Assembly (NCBI GenBank): GCA_028015205.1 | Contig: CM051510.1 | Span: forward strand, 32,984,580-33,048,579 | DNA from: Mytilisepta virgata | Taxonomy: Eukaryota > Mollusca > Bivalvia > Mytilida > Mytilidae | Length of the DNA: 64,000 nucleotides | Reading direction: 5' to 3' | In this document: one piece after another, positions 32,894 to 44,600 of the stretch | Layout of the letters: every line of letters starts with the position of its first letter | Numbering within the stretch: the first letter of the stretch is position 1 | Notes under the pieces: model-generated | What the model saw: the letters and a program-made list of their open reading frames with translations, nothing else | Database searches by the model: none | Told to the model about the DNA's origin: nothing | Program-made: the position numbers and the translations under genes

Positions 32894-35764
32894 GTAATTT
32901 ACCTCTCTTTCTTTCGTGATTTGCAAATATTTTCACGTAAGTCTTACTAAAAGTTTGAAGATCTCGGGGTAGGAGATGGGATTTAGTGCCAATGAACATG
33001 ATGAAAATAGTATCTTTTGTTCTAAAGGAGGCTCGTGGGTTTAAATATTTCGGTGGGTTTTGTGTTCACTTCTGCACAGGATGTACTTTCTCTTAACTTT
33101 TGTGTTAGAAGTACCCCAAAATCATTTATGTACTTCAATTGCGTGGTCCATAAAAACACCGCAAAGGACCTCCTTAGTGCATTAAAGACAACAAAAGCAC
33201 TAAGGACTATATGCAAACCTTAAATCAGCACTAAGGACATTTTTTTTATTTTGTTTTCTTACTGTATTAACTGATTTGATCAAAACATATTTTTGAATAT
33301 TGAGTAATTTCCACAAAAAAAAATGGAAATAACATACTGCAGTTTTACAAAAAGATAATCATAAATTGGTTCAGGTGTGGAATTGGTCCGTTCCAGATAA
33401 TTATGCGCCTAAACAACAAAAGTACAATAAAAAACTGCTTAATGATTAATTTTATTAGCATATTCAGAAAAAATATAAATCATACAATATTAGCGAGAAT
33501 GTCTGTAAAAAAATCGCAAACCGAAGTTTTATTTTCGCAGCTTAAACTGGTTTTCGGGCGTTGCTTACGTGTATTTAATTTAAACTTGGTTCAAATATGA
33601 ATATATGTTTTGCTCTTTGATCTGGGTCAATATGCATAAAACTTTTAAAATCAAGATGTTCCTGTGAAACCACTTTACTTGAGTAAACTCCGCCAAAATT
33701 GCCTAGTAAGTGGTATGCGTAAACCAACTTAAGGTCAAGGCTAAGTAATTAAAAGTATCCTACAGTTGTCTATTTTTTGTCAGTATGTAAAGCTAATCGA
33801 TATCAGTGGAATATGAAATAACAAAATGGGGTATCCGTTCTTATTTGTTGCTATTACCCTATGAAATGCGTTCTGAATTAACTTTTAACATGGGATATAT
33901 AGGGAAAACGTCAAATTTTTGAAAATTTTTCTCGAAAAGTCTTTAAAAACCATCGATGTTAATTCTACAGTTTCGAAGGATGATTTGTATTGCAATTGTA
34001 TCCTTATAGTCCCATAAAATATTAAGCATTGAAAATCTGCATTTTAATTTATCCACCCCGCTATATGGAATGTAAATATAAGAAATACATATCTTTGATA
34101 TATTTTGTCGATTTTTTATTATTACTTATATTTTCCAAATTCAAAGTCCGTTAAACTTTGGTCAAGCTTAACAAAAAAAAAAAAAAAAAAATCAAAGTGC
34201 TTCAAGTGAACCAACTCCACGTTATTTGAAAGCACCATTTTGTATTTCAAAGTGCGTTAAATTTAGAGGGTATTGTTGTTATCAGAAGTAAAACAATTTT
34301 TTTTTAAAAGGGCAATGAAGACCCTCTACACTTCCTGCATATTTTTGATTTCTCCATCAAAGTAGGTAATGACGTTAGATGCGCAACTTGAAGTCACATA
34401 TGCATTCGCGTTATTTACTTAGTTCTAACATGTCTAAGGAGTTGAGATGTTTAGTAAAGTTACATCGGTGTACCTGGGACCTAATTATGAAAAAATGTGG
34501 CTTAAGGCATGGTAATACCATGGAGGTAGTACACTGTACTTTATGAAAATACCTAAAATTTAAACTCTTAGTATACAAACTACCTGCATAATATTAACTG
34601 TACAAATAAAACACGTACCTATGATTCTGAAACGAATTAGTCTCAATGTGCGTTTAAGCGACTAAATAATGCTTTTCGAATGAGTTTTAGCTAACATGAA
34701 GAGACGCACAATGCGTTTTGAAACGTTTTGCGTTGCGCAATAACTGTACGTCTGAATACACCATTATGTCAACCTTTGGGCGACGTCACTGCCTCTCCGG
34801 TGTCAACGTCATAACGACTACGACTACGACGTCAGACAATCAGTCGGGGACGTAATACAATGACAAGGGGCTGTTACCATTGAAACGGTAAACAAATGAA
34901 CACTAGATGGCGTTCAATTACTTCGCCTTGACCTTAAGTGAATTTGCTTAGCAAAATCTTATTTTATTAAAACCCCACCAACTGCACTTGTCATATGCAT
35001 AAAACAACATAAGTTGAGAAATTTCTTAAGATTTAACTTAAGTATATGGTAACTTTAGATGGACTAAAGTTGATAGTTTCAAAACTGATATACAAAAATC
35101 CATCTCCCTTACTTATATTTTAAGTATTACGTTACTTTTTAACATTTAGCCTAGATTAAAGTATATAAATGTATATTATTCATGCCTATTCTTAGGCTTT
35201 TGTTGAAAGGTTTGTACAAGGATTGAAAAAGGACAAGATAAAAAAAAAAACCTAACGGTGAAAGTAAAAGAAAATCTACCATGTGTCATTATTACCTAGC
35301 CTAATGTTTAGTCTGAAAACCTAAACAAACATATTTTTGCCAGTTTGAACTTTTTTAGAGATGAATCATTTATTGGAAATGAATAGAAAATGTTTCAAAG
35401 GCAAGTGAGTATTAGCTGGAAAGACACAATCTCTAATTTGTCTGTTGGCAATGGTTAGGGGGGGGGGGGGTCAGGCAGGTAAGTAATCTGGAGTAATGAA
35501 AATGCTTTTGTCGGCATCCATGTACCTAATTCTATCTTTGAATTAATGTTTTGTTGTTGTTGCTTGCCTACCTGCTCAACTTTTCCTAAAAAATATACTA
35601 CCATTTTATTTCCAGGAGACATTCAATCCTTCTTTTTGTTAACACATGTCTGAGAATACAAATAACAGTCTTATATAAAATTCTAGTTTTGTTTTGCAAA
35701 AGTTCTAAATATGGATAATGGATAGGGAATTCGCTATTTGTATATAAAAAAAATACGGAAATAA
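32894..35764. other. Intron, nothing firmly recognised
   Basis: AT-rich with a poly-A run at about 34170-34190 and a G-run at 35458-35470. A possible short dispersed repeat at 33020-33240 has no identified partner in the window. Confidence 0.4.
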
Positions 35765-35815
35765 ATTTGATGCATTGTATTGACAATTCATCAGCAGTGC
35801 TCGAGATCAAAATAT
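35765..35815 (-). repeat. Hammerhead repeat relic with deleted catalytic core
   Basis: Reverse complement reads TTTTGATCTCGAGCACTGCTGATGAATTGTCAA.., the same lead as the 41.6-kb ribozyme. It then jumps straight to ACAATGCATCAAAT. The second half of stem II, the GAAA box and stem III are missing. Confidence 0.7.
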
Positions 35816-35969
35816 TTGCATTCTGGGTTTTGATTTCTCTTGTATTTGATTATCTTAATGAAAACTTAAAGTTTATTTTAGTTGTATAAAAAGATTAGAA
35901 ATGCGAAAATTAAAAATATAAGACATAAATAACTAATGGAAGGCAACCTGTTAAACATTTTGATTTTAG

Positions 35970-36124
35970 CAGATGGTATATCCAATATTTGTATGTCACT
36001 GACAGATAATGTAGCATCTCTGGAAGCCTGTGATATGCAAATTTATGTACTCGTCCAAATACATAATACACATAAAATTCCGTACATATTATCAATAGAT
36101 TGGTATATTTTGCTTGGTTTATGA
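35970..36124 (+). CDS. Possible alternative terminal exon
   Basis: After the acceptor CATTTTGATTTTAG the phase-1 frame is open for 50 codons and ends in TGA at 36122-36124. The first half (DGISNICMSLTDNVASLEAC) has protein-like composition and the second half is hydrophobic and less convincing. If spliced from 32893 it would end the protein early. The splice signal is modest and no polyadenylation signal is obvious. It could be chance. Confidence 0.25.
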
Positions 36125-36844
36125 TCTTATAGGGTATATGTTAAAACAAACTGGCCAACCAACATGTTGCTGAACATAAACCATCAATTCATGACACCAT
36201 ATGAAAAAGTGAAGAAAACGTTAATGTGCAGCCTGAGTCGGCCCTTAGCTTTAACTCCTTCCAATATATATTTGTAGATTTACTTGTATCTATACATATA
36301 TATGCGCTGTATGCTTTTTAAATTCTATTTGAGCAATTAACAAAGATTATTATTTTTTATTTATGTATATATATATGATATACCTGTGAGTTTACATATA
36401 TAAGTCTTTGGAAACTGATTTTCTTAAATCATACTGTTACCTTGTTGAAATTATTAATGTCATTTCTTTAGTTTTTGCCTTTTTTCTGCAGTGGCTTCTT
36501 AATTCTCTAAAACTTATAGTTACATTATCAATGGAATTCAACAGCCAATCAGGATGGCCACATTAGCCATATTTAAACATAGGACCATTAGGGAAAACTT
36601 AGGTTCTTAAAATATGTCTCTTAAACCACTAACCCCATCAGAACTTTACTACAATGATTTTTTGGAAATCATTTTCAGAAATGTATCCAAATAAAAGGAC
36701 CACAAACCAAGATAGGAAGTAAAAATTTATGCTATACATATTAGCAGGAATTAGTGATTCTTGAAAACTGCACACTAGTATTTTTGATTCGTTGATTCAA
36801 ATGCACCCGTATTTCTCTCATATTAAAGGTGAGCCAAATTTTTT

Positions 36845-37135
36845 CTAGGTTTTATGAAATTTGGTAGTTGAGTTGTTTATATAGAGGATTTAAGCCAAAT
36901 CTTATATTTAGTTTTGTTTCTATAACAGATTAAAGTAGGCATATATGCGATTTTTCCGTATAATTTCATTGGAAAAAGGCTGGAAATGAACCTTTGTTTT
37001 TCTGATATTGACGGTGACACCATTTGTTTTTGCTAAGTTTTATGAAATTCGGTATTTGAGTTGTTTATATACAGGATTTAAGCCAAATACTATATTTAGT
37101 TTTGCTTCTATAACAGATTAAAGTAAGCATATATG
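36845..37135 (+). repeat. Two-copy tandem repeat, period about 182 bp
   Basis: The blocks GGATTTAAGCCAAAT and TCTATAACAGATTAAAGTA occur at 36887/36927 and again at 37073/37109, with matching flanks (TTTTATGAAATT.GGTA..TTGAGTTGTTTATAT). Confidence 0.75.
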
Positions 37136-38342
37136 ATTTTCCCCTTTCTTTCGTTGCCATGTTTTCACACTATCAGTGAATTATCTCTTTTAAGAGATCG
37201 GTGACCCCCCTTTTTTGCTTTTTTGAACTTCACTTATAATTCTCTTAGAACAGAACGTTTAATGGAAACCTGTAATTTAGTTTTCTTTATTTTTTAGGAT
37301 AAAGGTAATGAAGGTGCAATTTTCCCTATTAGTCTTTGTAAAAATTGTATGAATTATGAGAAAAAATCCTATTTTTTTAGCAGTCAGCTACTAGCATAAG
37401 ATGGTAGGTGACCCTCTTTTTTTTAGGTGTAGAAATACAACGCGAAATATAAAATGATGTAATGACATAAATAAACTAAGAAGCATAGATATAGACCACT
37501 CTATAACATTGGCAAAGGATAACAGAGTTTTAATATGATAAAACTAAAAAAAAAAACTTCCAATTTGGAGAAGAAGGTATGGCTAAGTACGAAATCTTTT
37601 CTCAAAATAAGCTATGTGACGGTCTGAATAAACAAATAGTAAATTTAGACAGAGGATTGACCAAGGGATATCTTAGATACATATTTTTAAATTTAGATAA
37701 ATTAGACATTTCCGAAAATTGTTTGAAAAAAAAACAAGAGGAGGATCAAATAGATAAACACATTCGTCATATAAGATCAGACAAATAAACAACCACAAGC
37801 ACAACAGATATACACTGAAAACTAAAAAACAATGAGCACACCATGCACAACACGAACTTAAATTAAACTTAAATAGACATAGATCACAGACGGAATCGCA
37901 CAATATTTCGACTTCAACCTTATTTGCAATAGCCACATCACCAAAAATACTAAACTTAACATAGGATTCTAAAACAATTCTCATCCGATTTGAAGAGCAA
38001 CAACGTCCATTTATAACAATATAAATTCATTTTAACTGGGTTTGGCTCGTCACTTGAGCGACTGTAAATCAAAAGGATCATGTCCTTATTACAGAAAAAG
38101 ACAACACACAAGTTTCTCTACTTGATTTTCGAATCATAATGTATTAGATTAGGACATAAGAAGTTGCAAAGCTTCTGCATTTTTTAAGAATATCATCAAA
38201 AATGAACGTACCACAATTGTACATTCGTAAGACCAAATTCCATCTAATGTCTTATTAAAACTGCTGCAGCTCAGATATGGTCAGGCAGATTGTGTATATA
38301 GACGTAATTATTTGCGCTTAGGATTGCTGTTTTTGTTTTAAA
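37136..38342. other. Intron with a dispersed-repeat fragment
   Basis: Around 37780-37850 lies CAACCACAAGCACAACAGATATACACTGAAAACTAAAAAACAATGA-type sequence, related to 53260-53345 and 57865-57945. Otherwise nothing recognised. Confidence 0.45.
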
Positions 38343-38440
38343 CATTTCAGGCTTTGAGCACAACTGATCATGACGAGTCTTAAATTGACGAAACTTCCCC
38401 TTCTTCTGCACCAAAACTGGTATCAAAGAATTAATTATGA
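38343..38440 (+). repeat. Hammerhead-family relic
   Basis: GGCTTTGAGCACAACTGAT..GACGAGTCTTAAATTGACGAAAC retains a lead, a disrupted CUGAUGAG (six extra bases), stem II GUC/GAC and the GAAA box. It is followed by GCACCAAAACTGGTATCAAA. The insertion in the core should abolish cleavage. Confidence 0.6.
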
Positions 38441-38924
38441 CTGCTGCGTTTATACCCCTCTCCTTTTCATCTTAACTGGCCACGTCTGTCTTGCTTTATC
38501 TTGGTTGTTCTTATTTGTACAATATCTTAGATTTCAGAAACAAATGAAGGTAACAAGAATGACTTCTGCAATCTTATCTTCGCATGTGCTGAACTGATCC
38601 AAACTTGATCTTGATCGACTGCAAGACATCTTGATTTGATATTTTATTTTGAATTTGCTTGAAAATTTGGTGACGTAGAAAATGAAGATAAAATAAGAAT
38701 AACCAAGCATAATATGGCGGTTGACGATCAAAAGTGTGTTTACTAGTGCAACAGTACCTCCAGTGCAGTTTCGTGCACAAAATGGATACTTTAAATTGAC
38801 TATAAAAGTTACACAAATTTATGAAAACTAATAAGTATCTCCATCGTGCATGATTTTGGCATTTTTATTTGTAATTTTTTCATTTTGAAATTTAACTTTT
38901 TGTTTTTTATTTCAACATTTGAGG

Positions 38925-39000
38925 TCCTAGAAACAACTGATGAGTCGTACTTTAACGGAAAGTGCACTTTTTTGCATCAGAATTGGTATCAAAATTTATT
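38925..39000 (+). repeat. Hammerhead-family relic
   Basis: AACAACTGATGAGTCGTACTTTAACGGAAAGTGCAC then GCATCAGAATTGGTATCAAA. The CUGAUGAG box (38937-38944) is intact but the GAAA side reads CGGAAA and stem II is eroded. Paralogous to 38343-38440. Confidence 0.6.
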
Positions 39001-39239
39001 CTTACCAAAACCAAAACTGCATCGGTTCCAACTATGAGATAAATGATGATAAAACATATCTTGTATGTTGACAGTATCTAATAAAGGATGAATATAACGC
39101 ACTTGCATATGTCGGACAAGCATCTACGAACAAGGAAAAAACTGTGTATGAAGTCATTTTATGATTTGCTGATTGTGAATAGTAGAATTTGTAAAACTGA
39201 TAATGATCCTGACTTTTTAACAGTATCCCTTTCTTTTTT

Positions 39240-40370
39240 TTTTTAGCTCACTTGGCCAAAGGCCATGCGAGTTTTTGCCATCACTTGGCGTCCGTGGTCC
39301 GTCGTCCGTAAACTTTCACATATTGATCATCTCCTCTAAAACCAATGGAGCAAATTTAACAAAACTTTACAGGAAGGATATATGGCTCAAGACCTGCAAT
39401 GAACTTTGACCTGAGGGATACGAAAGAAGTCCATTAAAAAAATTATAATTGCACCATGATATATGGACCTACTGTAACAAAACCAACCTTGATAACTGAA
39501 TAACTAGTGTTGTTTTAAAGGCGTATTTACCTGAGACATTTGACATAGAAATATTGAAAGGATTAAATGAATAAAACCGAGAAAATTTTTATTCTACATG
39601 GAGAGCATGAAAGAGGTACATTTTACTTTGCGGAAGGAGACTTTTTTACCATGGCTGGTGATTTCTCAAATTACGGAAAAAGTAGACTGACTTCACACCC
39701 CGAGATTTTAACTGGATATGTGCCATTGTATGGCGATCGTTTTGAGCCATCTCCCATGTTTCAACGAAACGTACAGATTTAATGGCAGCCTATTATTTCA
39801 TGACTTCTGTAACAGGAAAACAATTGCGCGGCCTGACCCATATGGAAGGTTCTTTACTAAGACTGCCAAAATGTTTCCGATCCGCCAAAAACATTGCTGC
39901 GAGAGCAGGACATAGTGTAACATTAGACCTATAGGAAAACATGTTAAAGTTCATCTCCTCTGAAACTACTTGAGCAAATTTAACCAAACTTTACAGGAAT
40001 GATGTATGGAAGGTCCTTTACTAAGATTGCCAAAATTTTTCCGATCTGCCGTAAAACATGGCTACCAGCGCAGGACATAGTTTAACATTGGTCCCTATCG
40101 GATAATATGTTAAGGATCATCTTCTCTGAACCTACTAAATAAAAGTGGAATGATGAATGGAAGGTCCTTTACAAAGTTGGCTCATTATGTTCAAATCTGA
40201 GAAAAACATGGCCGCCAGGGGGGAAATACTTTTACCTTTGGACCATGAGAAAAATAAATTTTGATCATCTGCTCTGAAACTTTTGAAGCAAATTCAACCA
40301 AAGAATTAATGGAAGTTTGTAGAAGCATTTTGTCAGGTGAGCGATACAGGCTCAGCCCACTGATCCTCTA
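39240..40370 (+). repeat. 'ATCACTTGGCGTCC' element, copy 2
   Basis: Starts TAGCTCACTTGGCCAAAGGCC and ATCACTTGGCGTCC, ends CAGGTGAGCGATACAGGCTC..GATCCTCTAG. Inside, three or more diverged units share CTCCTCTGAAAC, AGCAAATTTAAC and ATGGAAGGTCCTTTAC words. The open frame at 39567-39782 lies within it and is not conserved in the other copies. Confidence 0.75.
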
Positions 40371-40518
40371 GTTTTCAATCAAAAACCTGCACCAAACAAA
40401 AAAGGATGCTGCTAATTGATAAGTGTTTTAGCCAAGTTGCTGACTACTTACATATTTCAACACTTTATTTTCCTTCCACAAAACATCTTATACAGTGAAC
40501 GAATTCATTAACTTTCAG

Positions 40519-40730
40519 AAAATAATGCATCATGTAATAATATCAACATGGAAAGAGTTATTGAATTCGTTAACAAGTTACTAAATTTTGAAACGTTAAC
40601 GAATAACGAAATTACGAAACTGCCAATAGTTGTGTTGAACAAAAACTCATTTCGATTTCGATTTCTTTGGTTTGGATTGATGAGTACACGTAGAAAGGGA
40701 AAAAACGAATTGTATCTAAAAGCGAAATAG
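40519..40730 (+). CDS. Possible alternative terminal exon
   Basis: After the acceptor CATTAACTTTCAG the phase-1 frame runs 69 codons to TAG at 40728-40730. It reads NNASCNNINMERVIEFVNKL, LLNFETLTNNEITKLPIVVL and a basic tail RRKGKNELYLKAK. Composition is plausible for protein and the phase fits an upstream exon at 32893. There is no independent support, and it ends 90 bp before the ribozyme array. Confidence 0.3.
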
Positions 40731-40854
40731 AAAGGTAATGAGATATCGACCAAATTAAAATGCAACATAGTATATTACACAATTTATTTTCGTAACCAAA
40801 CAATATACAATGTTAATTAAAAATTATCTTTAACCTGATTTCCAAAGTTTTTAT

Positions 40855-40916
40855 CTCGAGCACTGCTGATGAGTAGTCAGTCAACGAAATGCCATACAAT
40901 GCATCAAATGTATGAG
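40855..40916 (+). ncRNA. Hammerhead ribozyme 1 (one mismatch in stem I, one in stem II)
   Basis: CTCGA and GCACTG (stem I, 40855-40865), CTGATGA (40866-40872), stem II GTAG/CAAC around loop TCAGT, GAAA (40886-40889), then ATGCCAT and A at 40896 as the base before the cut. The stem I return strand is CAATGC (one mismatch with GCACTG). Confidence 0.65.
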
Positions 40917-41232
40917 GTATTTTGTGATACATTTTATTAGTAAGTCTGGGTCTTTGTTACTGCTGGTGGACTGACTGCCCTTGGGCATTATCAGCCAAGT
41001 AGCCAGACTTTTTGTCCTGGCATGATTCCTTACTTAAATACCTTTAAATTTTCCGTTTCATAATTTGACAATAATATATATATCAGAAATTTCTAAGGCT
41101 CTTCCTTTTGATGTACGTAGATGTAACCCTTAGCTGAGTTTGAATTCCTGTTTGTTTTAATTCTTTTGGGTTTCGATGGTTGTGCTTATAACTACATCAT
41201 TAAATCTTTAACCAGATTTCCAAAGTTTTGAT

Positions 41233-41295
41233 CTCGAGCACTGCTGATGAGTTGTCAGTCAACGAAATGGCCATAAACAGTACAGCAAATTAATT
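41233..41295 (+). ncRNA. Hammerhead ribozyme 2 (intact core)
   Basis: CTGATGA at 41244-41250, a perfect stem II GTTG/CAAC closing loop TCAGT (41251-41263), GAAA at 41264-41267. Stem III is the palindrome ATGGCCAT (41267-41274), with A 41275 as position 17. Stem I 5' strands are CTCGA and GCACTG. The 3' strand is slightly changed (AACAGTAC). A loopless palindromic stem III implies that it would work best as a dimer. Confidence 0.75.
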
Positions 41296-41605
41296 TGGTA
41301 TTTTTTGATACATTCTATTAGTACCACTGGGTCTGTGTCACTGCTGGTGGACTGCAAGTCCCCTTGGGCATTATCCCACAAATAGTCAGAATTATTTTCC
41401 TGACCTGATTCCTTACTTAAATACCTTTAAATATTTCGTTCATAATTTGACCATAATGGATCAGAAATGTCTAAGGCTCTTTCTTTTGATGTTGAGGTAA
41501 TCCTTAGCTGAGTTTGGATTCCTGTTTGTTTTATTTTTTTGAGTTTCGATGGTTGTGCTTATTAATTCATCATTATATCTTTAACCGGATTTCCAAAGGG
41601 TTGAT

Positions 41606-41675
41606 CTCGAGCACTGCTGATGAATTGTCAGTCAAGAAATGGCCATACAGTGCATCAAATTTATTTAGTAGTTTT
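41606..41675 (+). ncRNA. Hammerhead ribozyme 3 (perfect inner stem I, stem II damaged)
   Basis: GCACTG (41611-41616) pairs perfectly with CAGTGC (41648-41653). CTGATGA is at 41617-41623 and ATGGCCAT with A 41647 matches ribozyme 2. The closing pair of stem II is lost (CAAGAAA instead of CAACGAAA, and A instead of G at 41624). Confidence 0.7.
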
Positions 41676-41690
41676 TGATACATTTGTTTA

Positions 41691-44600
41691 AATACAAATA
41701 AATATGACAAAGGTCAATCTAAATCAATGAGTATAAATTTAGTAATAATATTGGTTTTTGGGGAGGAAGAGAATAAGGATGGAGAATACAGACTATTTTT
41801 GAATGACTTGAAGTCTTACTTCTTAGTCTTTCCATCATGGTTATGATTTATGTAGCTGGTTGGGGACGGCAGAGTCGCTACAACAGTCAGTGGAAGGGAT
41901 GGATGAAGGAGGGGGATATTTTTGTTGATAAAATAGAGGAAGAGTAGGAGGTCCACTCAAAACTGTAGGGTAATAATAAAACTGCTCTTCACTGCTCTGG
42001 CACTAGTGGTCATATTTTTTACATATAGAGAGGAATTTCTGCTGCTGTTTATGAGGACAAAAAGGGCATATCCATGCTTTATCATTGAACATGTGATGTG
42101 AATAATAGAAGGGGAAGTCATTGATTCCAAAGAAAGTGTTTAGTTAATTATATGTTTTTTATTTAAATGATTTCGTTACGATCTGACAGATTTTCCCATT
42201 GTTTTGTGCCGATATCATACCAAACAATGGGAAATAAATCTTCTATGGCTAACATAATGTTCCTGAAGATATGGTTTTTTTATTCTAATACAACCCTCAA
42301 TTGTCCCGAAGGCCAAAAATGTTACTTAGCAAATACAAGGATCAAAAGATGTTAAGATATCTACAAGAGGGTGGTTGTTTCTTAATATCTATAAAATTAT
42401 TTAATAGTCTTATAATGGTATAATATCTTTATGTGTTTCCGTCAAGAATAAAATGTAGCAAACTTTGGTTGTTGGTATTATTTTTCTCTCAAATGATTAT
42501 AAATCGTAAGTACATATCCAACATCATACGTAAAGCAAAGGATACTTTTTAAAAATGATTCGCAGGTAGGTTAATGCTGTATTTTTCAAATATGAAAAAA
42601 AAAATGGTCCGTAATTTTGACTATGTTTTATAAGACGTGTAAAATTATAATTTGCCTAACTTATATATTGGTTTTTTTTTACAGTTTTCAAGCTTAGAAT
42701 ATCTACTTTAATTTTCACCACATACCACTCGAAACAATGTCATCGATCATCGAAATTCCCCAAAAGTTCTATATTTAGTACCAAAACTAAATCGCGAAAG
42801 TGCAAGCGCCTAGTAATGTTTGTTTATTTAACTATTTGCATACATCGAAAGCCGACATATCAAAGTAACAGAAAACTTCAACCCACTTCTTCAGATTTGA
42901 CGAAAAATAAATATAAATCGAGATTTTTGAGTGAGGTATCCAAGAAATAGCATATTCATGTGCTTACAGCCCCTTCCCCCTTTTAAAAAATAGGACAGAA
43001 AATAATTTACAAAAATTGTCATCCTTCTTATGGCGTAAATAAAGTGACACAACATATACCTCTATAAAATAATTTTAAATGTCAAAATTTTATTTAACTT
43101 CTGAGGTAAAGGGGGGGGGGGTATGTTAGTGTGAGTTTTTCAGTTGAACAGTACTTTGTTGTGAATCCACAAAAGAATTCAAAATTAGTAAATTTTCTAC
43201 TTGTGTATAGTATAATTTCTTGTTGGTTTGTTTTGGATAATGGGAAGTTTTTGTATGTATGTACGTGTGAAAAAGGTGAAGGGGTGTAACTACAAGATTC
43301 AGCAAGGGAAGAATACTACTATTATTATTCCTGTCCTTCGAAGATAGAGAGATGTTTCCAACCTCAGTTTCCAACAAGTTAAAATTGTGTTTATCACTAT
43401 GCAACTGAAGTTTACTGTTGTGGTTCACAAATGTAAGTCGAAACTTGTTCATGTGTTTTTGTTTTGAATGAAATTTGTTCTGGCAGAACCTTTTATATAG
43501 CAAAATGTTGCTAAAAGTTCCACATGTATAAAAATTGTTCCATGTATGTTATCTAAACATTCTTTACACCTTGTGATATGTGAAATAAGTTATTTGTTAT
43601 TACATTTGTTCATTACCTGGTAAAATAAGTTCCTTCGTCTATGAAATTATTTCCTTGTCTGGTGAAACAAGTTCTATGTTTCTGAAATTAGTTTATCCTG
43701 TTGTACAGGTTTTTTGTCTGCCCTATGTGATATTCATATACATATACAAAATATTATCACTTTATATGTTTCCCATTTGTAAGTGTATCATTTAAGTATT
43801 TGTTTAATTTTTTTTAACACTGTTTCTGCTGATTGGATGGACAGGCAAAGATAAATCTTTACACAAGAAACATTGCCTTTGATTATAAAATTATGGATGC
43901 TGTTAACATAGAAACAATAAAAACAATTAGTCCATTGGTGGGGATTAATTATTGACAAAATATCCCTCAGCATTATGTTGGGTATGAAAATGTATCTGAT
44001 GAGCTATTGTACATTTGCATTGCTGTATGACAGGCAAAATGTTGAGGTGAGGCTTAAAATAAATAATTTAACAATCATGTAAATATGTACTAAAATGCAT
44101 TCTTTAAAAGATACATTATAGCTACTATCATTATTATTTTATAACAGAGATGCTTTAGATTTTCAGTGCTTTAAGTTTATCCTCACAGCTTTACCATTGA
44201 AGTAATATTTGATATTGTGCTGTATTAGATGTCTAGTGTATTTCGACAATAAATCTCTTAATCTGTTCAGAGAAATTTATTTTAAAAACACACAGTAATA
44301 GCTGAAGAAACCACAAAGCATAAAAGCTTGATATATAATTGAAAATTTATCAATACAATATCTCCACGAATAGCACATTCACAGACAATGAATGAGCTCC
44401 ATTTCTCCATTTCATCCACTGGATTCTTTAAACAATTAAGCTACCAATGAAATGAAATGTACCTCCAAAATGAACAAAAATCACTATCACAAGGAAGTTC
44501 ATTATAAAAATATTCACATCTCTTATGTCAACTTTGAGAACTTCAAGTTTCATTTTCCTCCACAAATGTTTGGTGACAATAGAATTTGGAAGTTATTTCT

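Larger units (their letters stand above)
40823..41690 (+). mobile_element. Tandem hammerhead-ribozyme array, retrozyme-like
   Basis: Two full monomers and the edges of a third. Predicted cut sites lie after 40896, 41275 and 41647, giving monomers of 379 and 372 bp. Each monomer carries GTACC/AAGTCTGGGTCT.TGT.ACTGCTGGTGGACTG, then TTAGCTGAGTTTG.ATTCCTGTTTGTTT, and finally TCTCGAGCACTG before the ribozyme core. No protein frame is shared. Tandem copies of about 375 bp with one type I hammerhead each is the layout reported for metazoan retrozymes, which are transcribed, self-cleaved, circularised and reinserted using another element's enzymes. Confidence 0.75.

Noticed and set aside
37579..37788. 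69-codon Lys-rich frame after a poly-A run
   Set aside because: No usable donor or acceptor in phase, and it overlaps a dispersed repeat at its 3' end.
39567..39782. 71-codon frame (NKTEKIFILHGEHERGTF..)
   Set aside because: Lies inside a repeat element whose other copies do not keep the frame.
43996..44003. CTGATGAG box
   Set aside because: No GAAA box or pairing strands within the expected distance.
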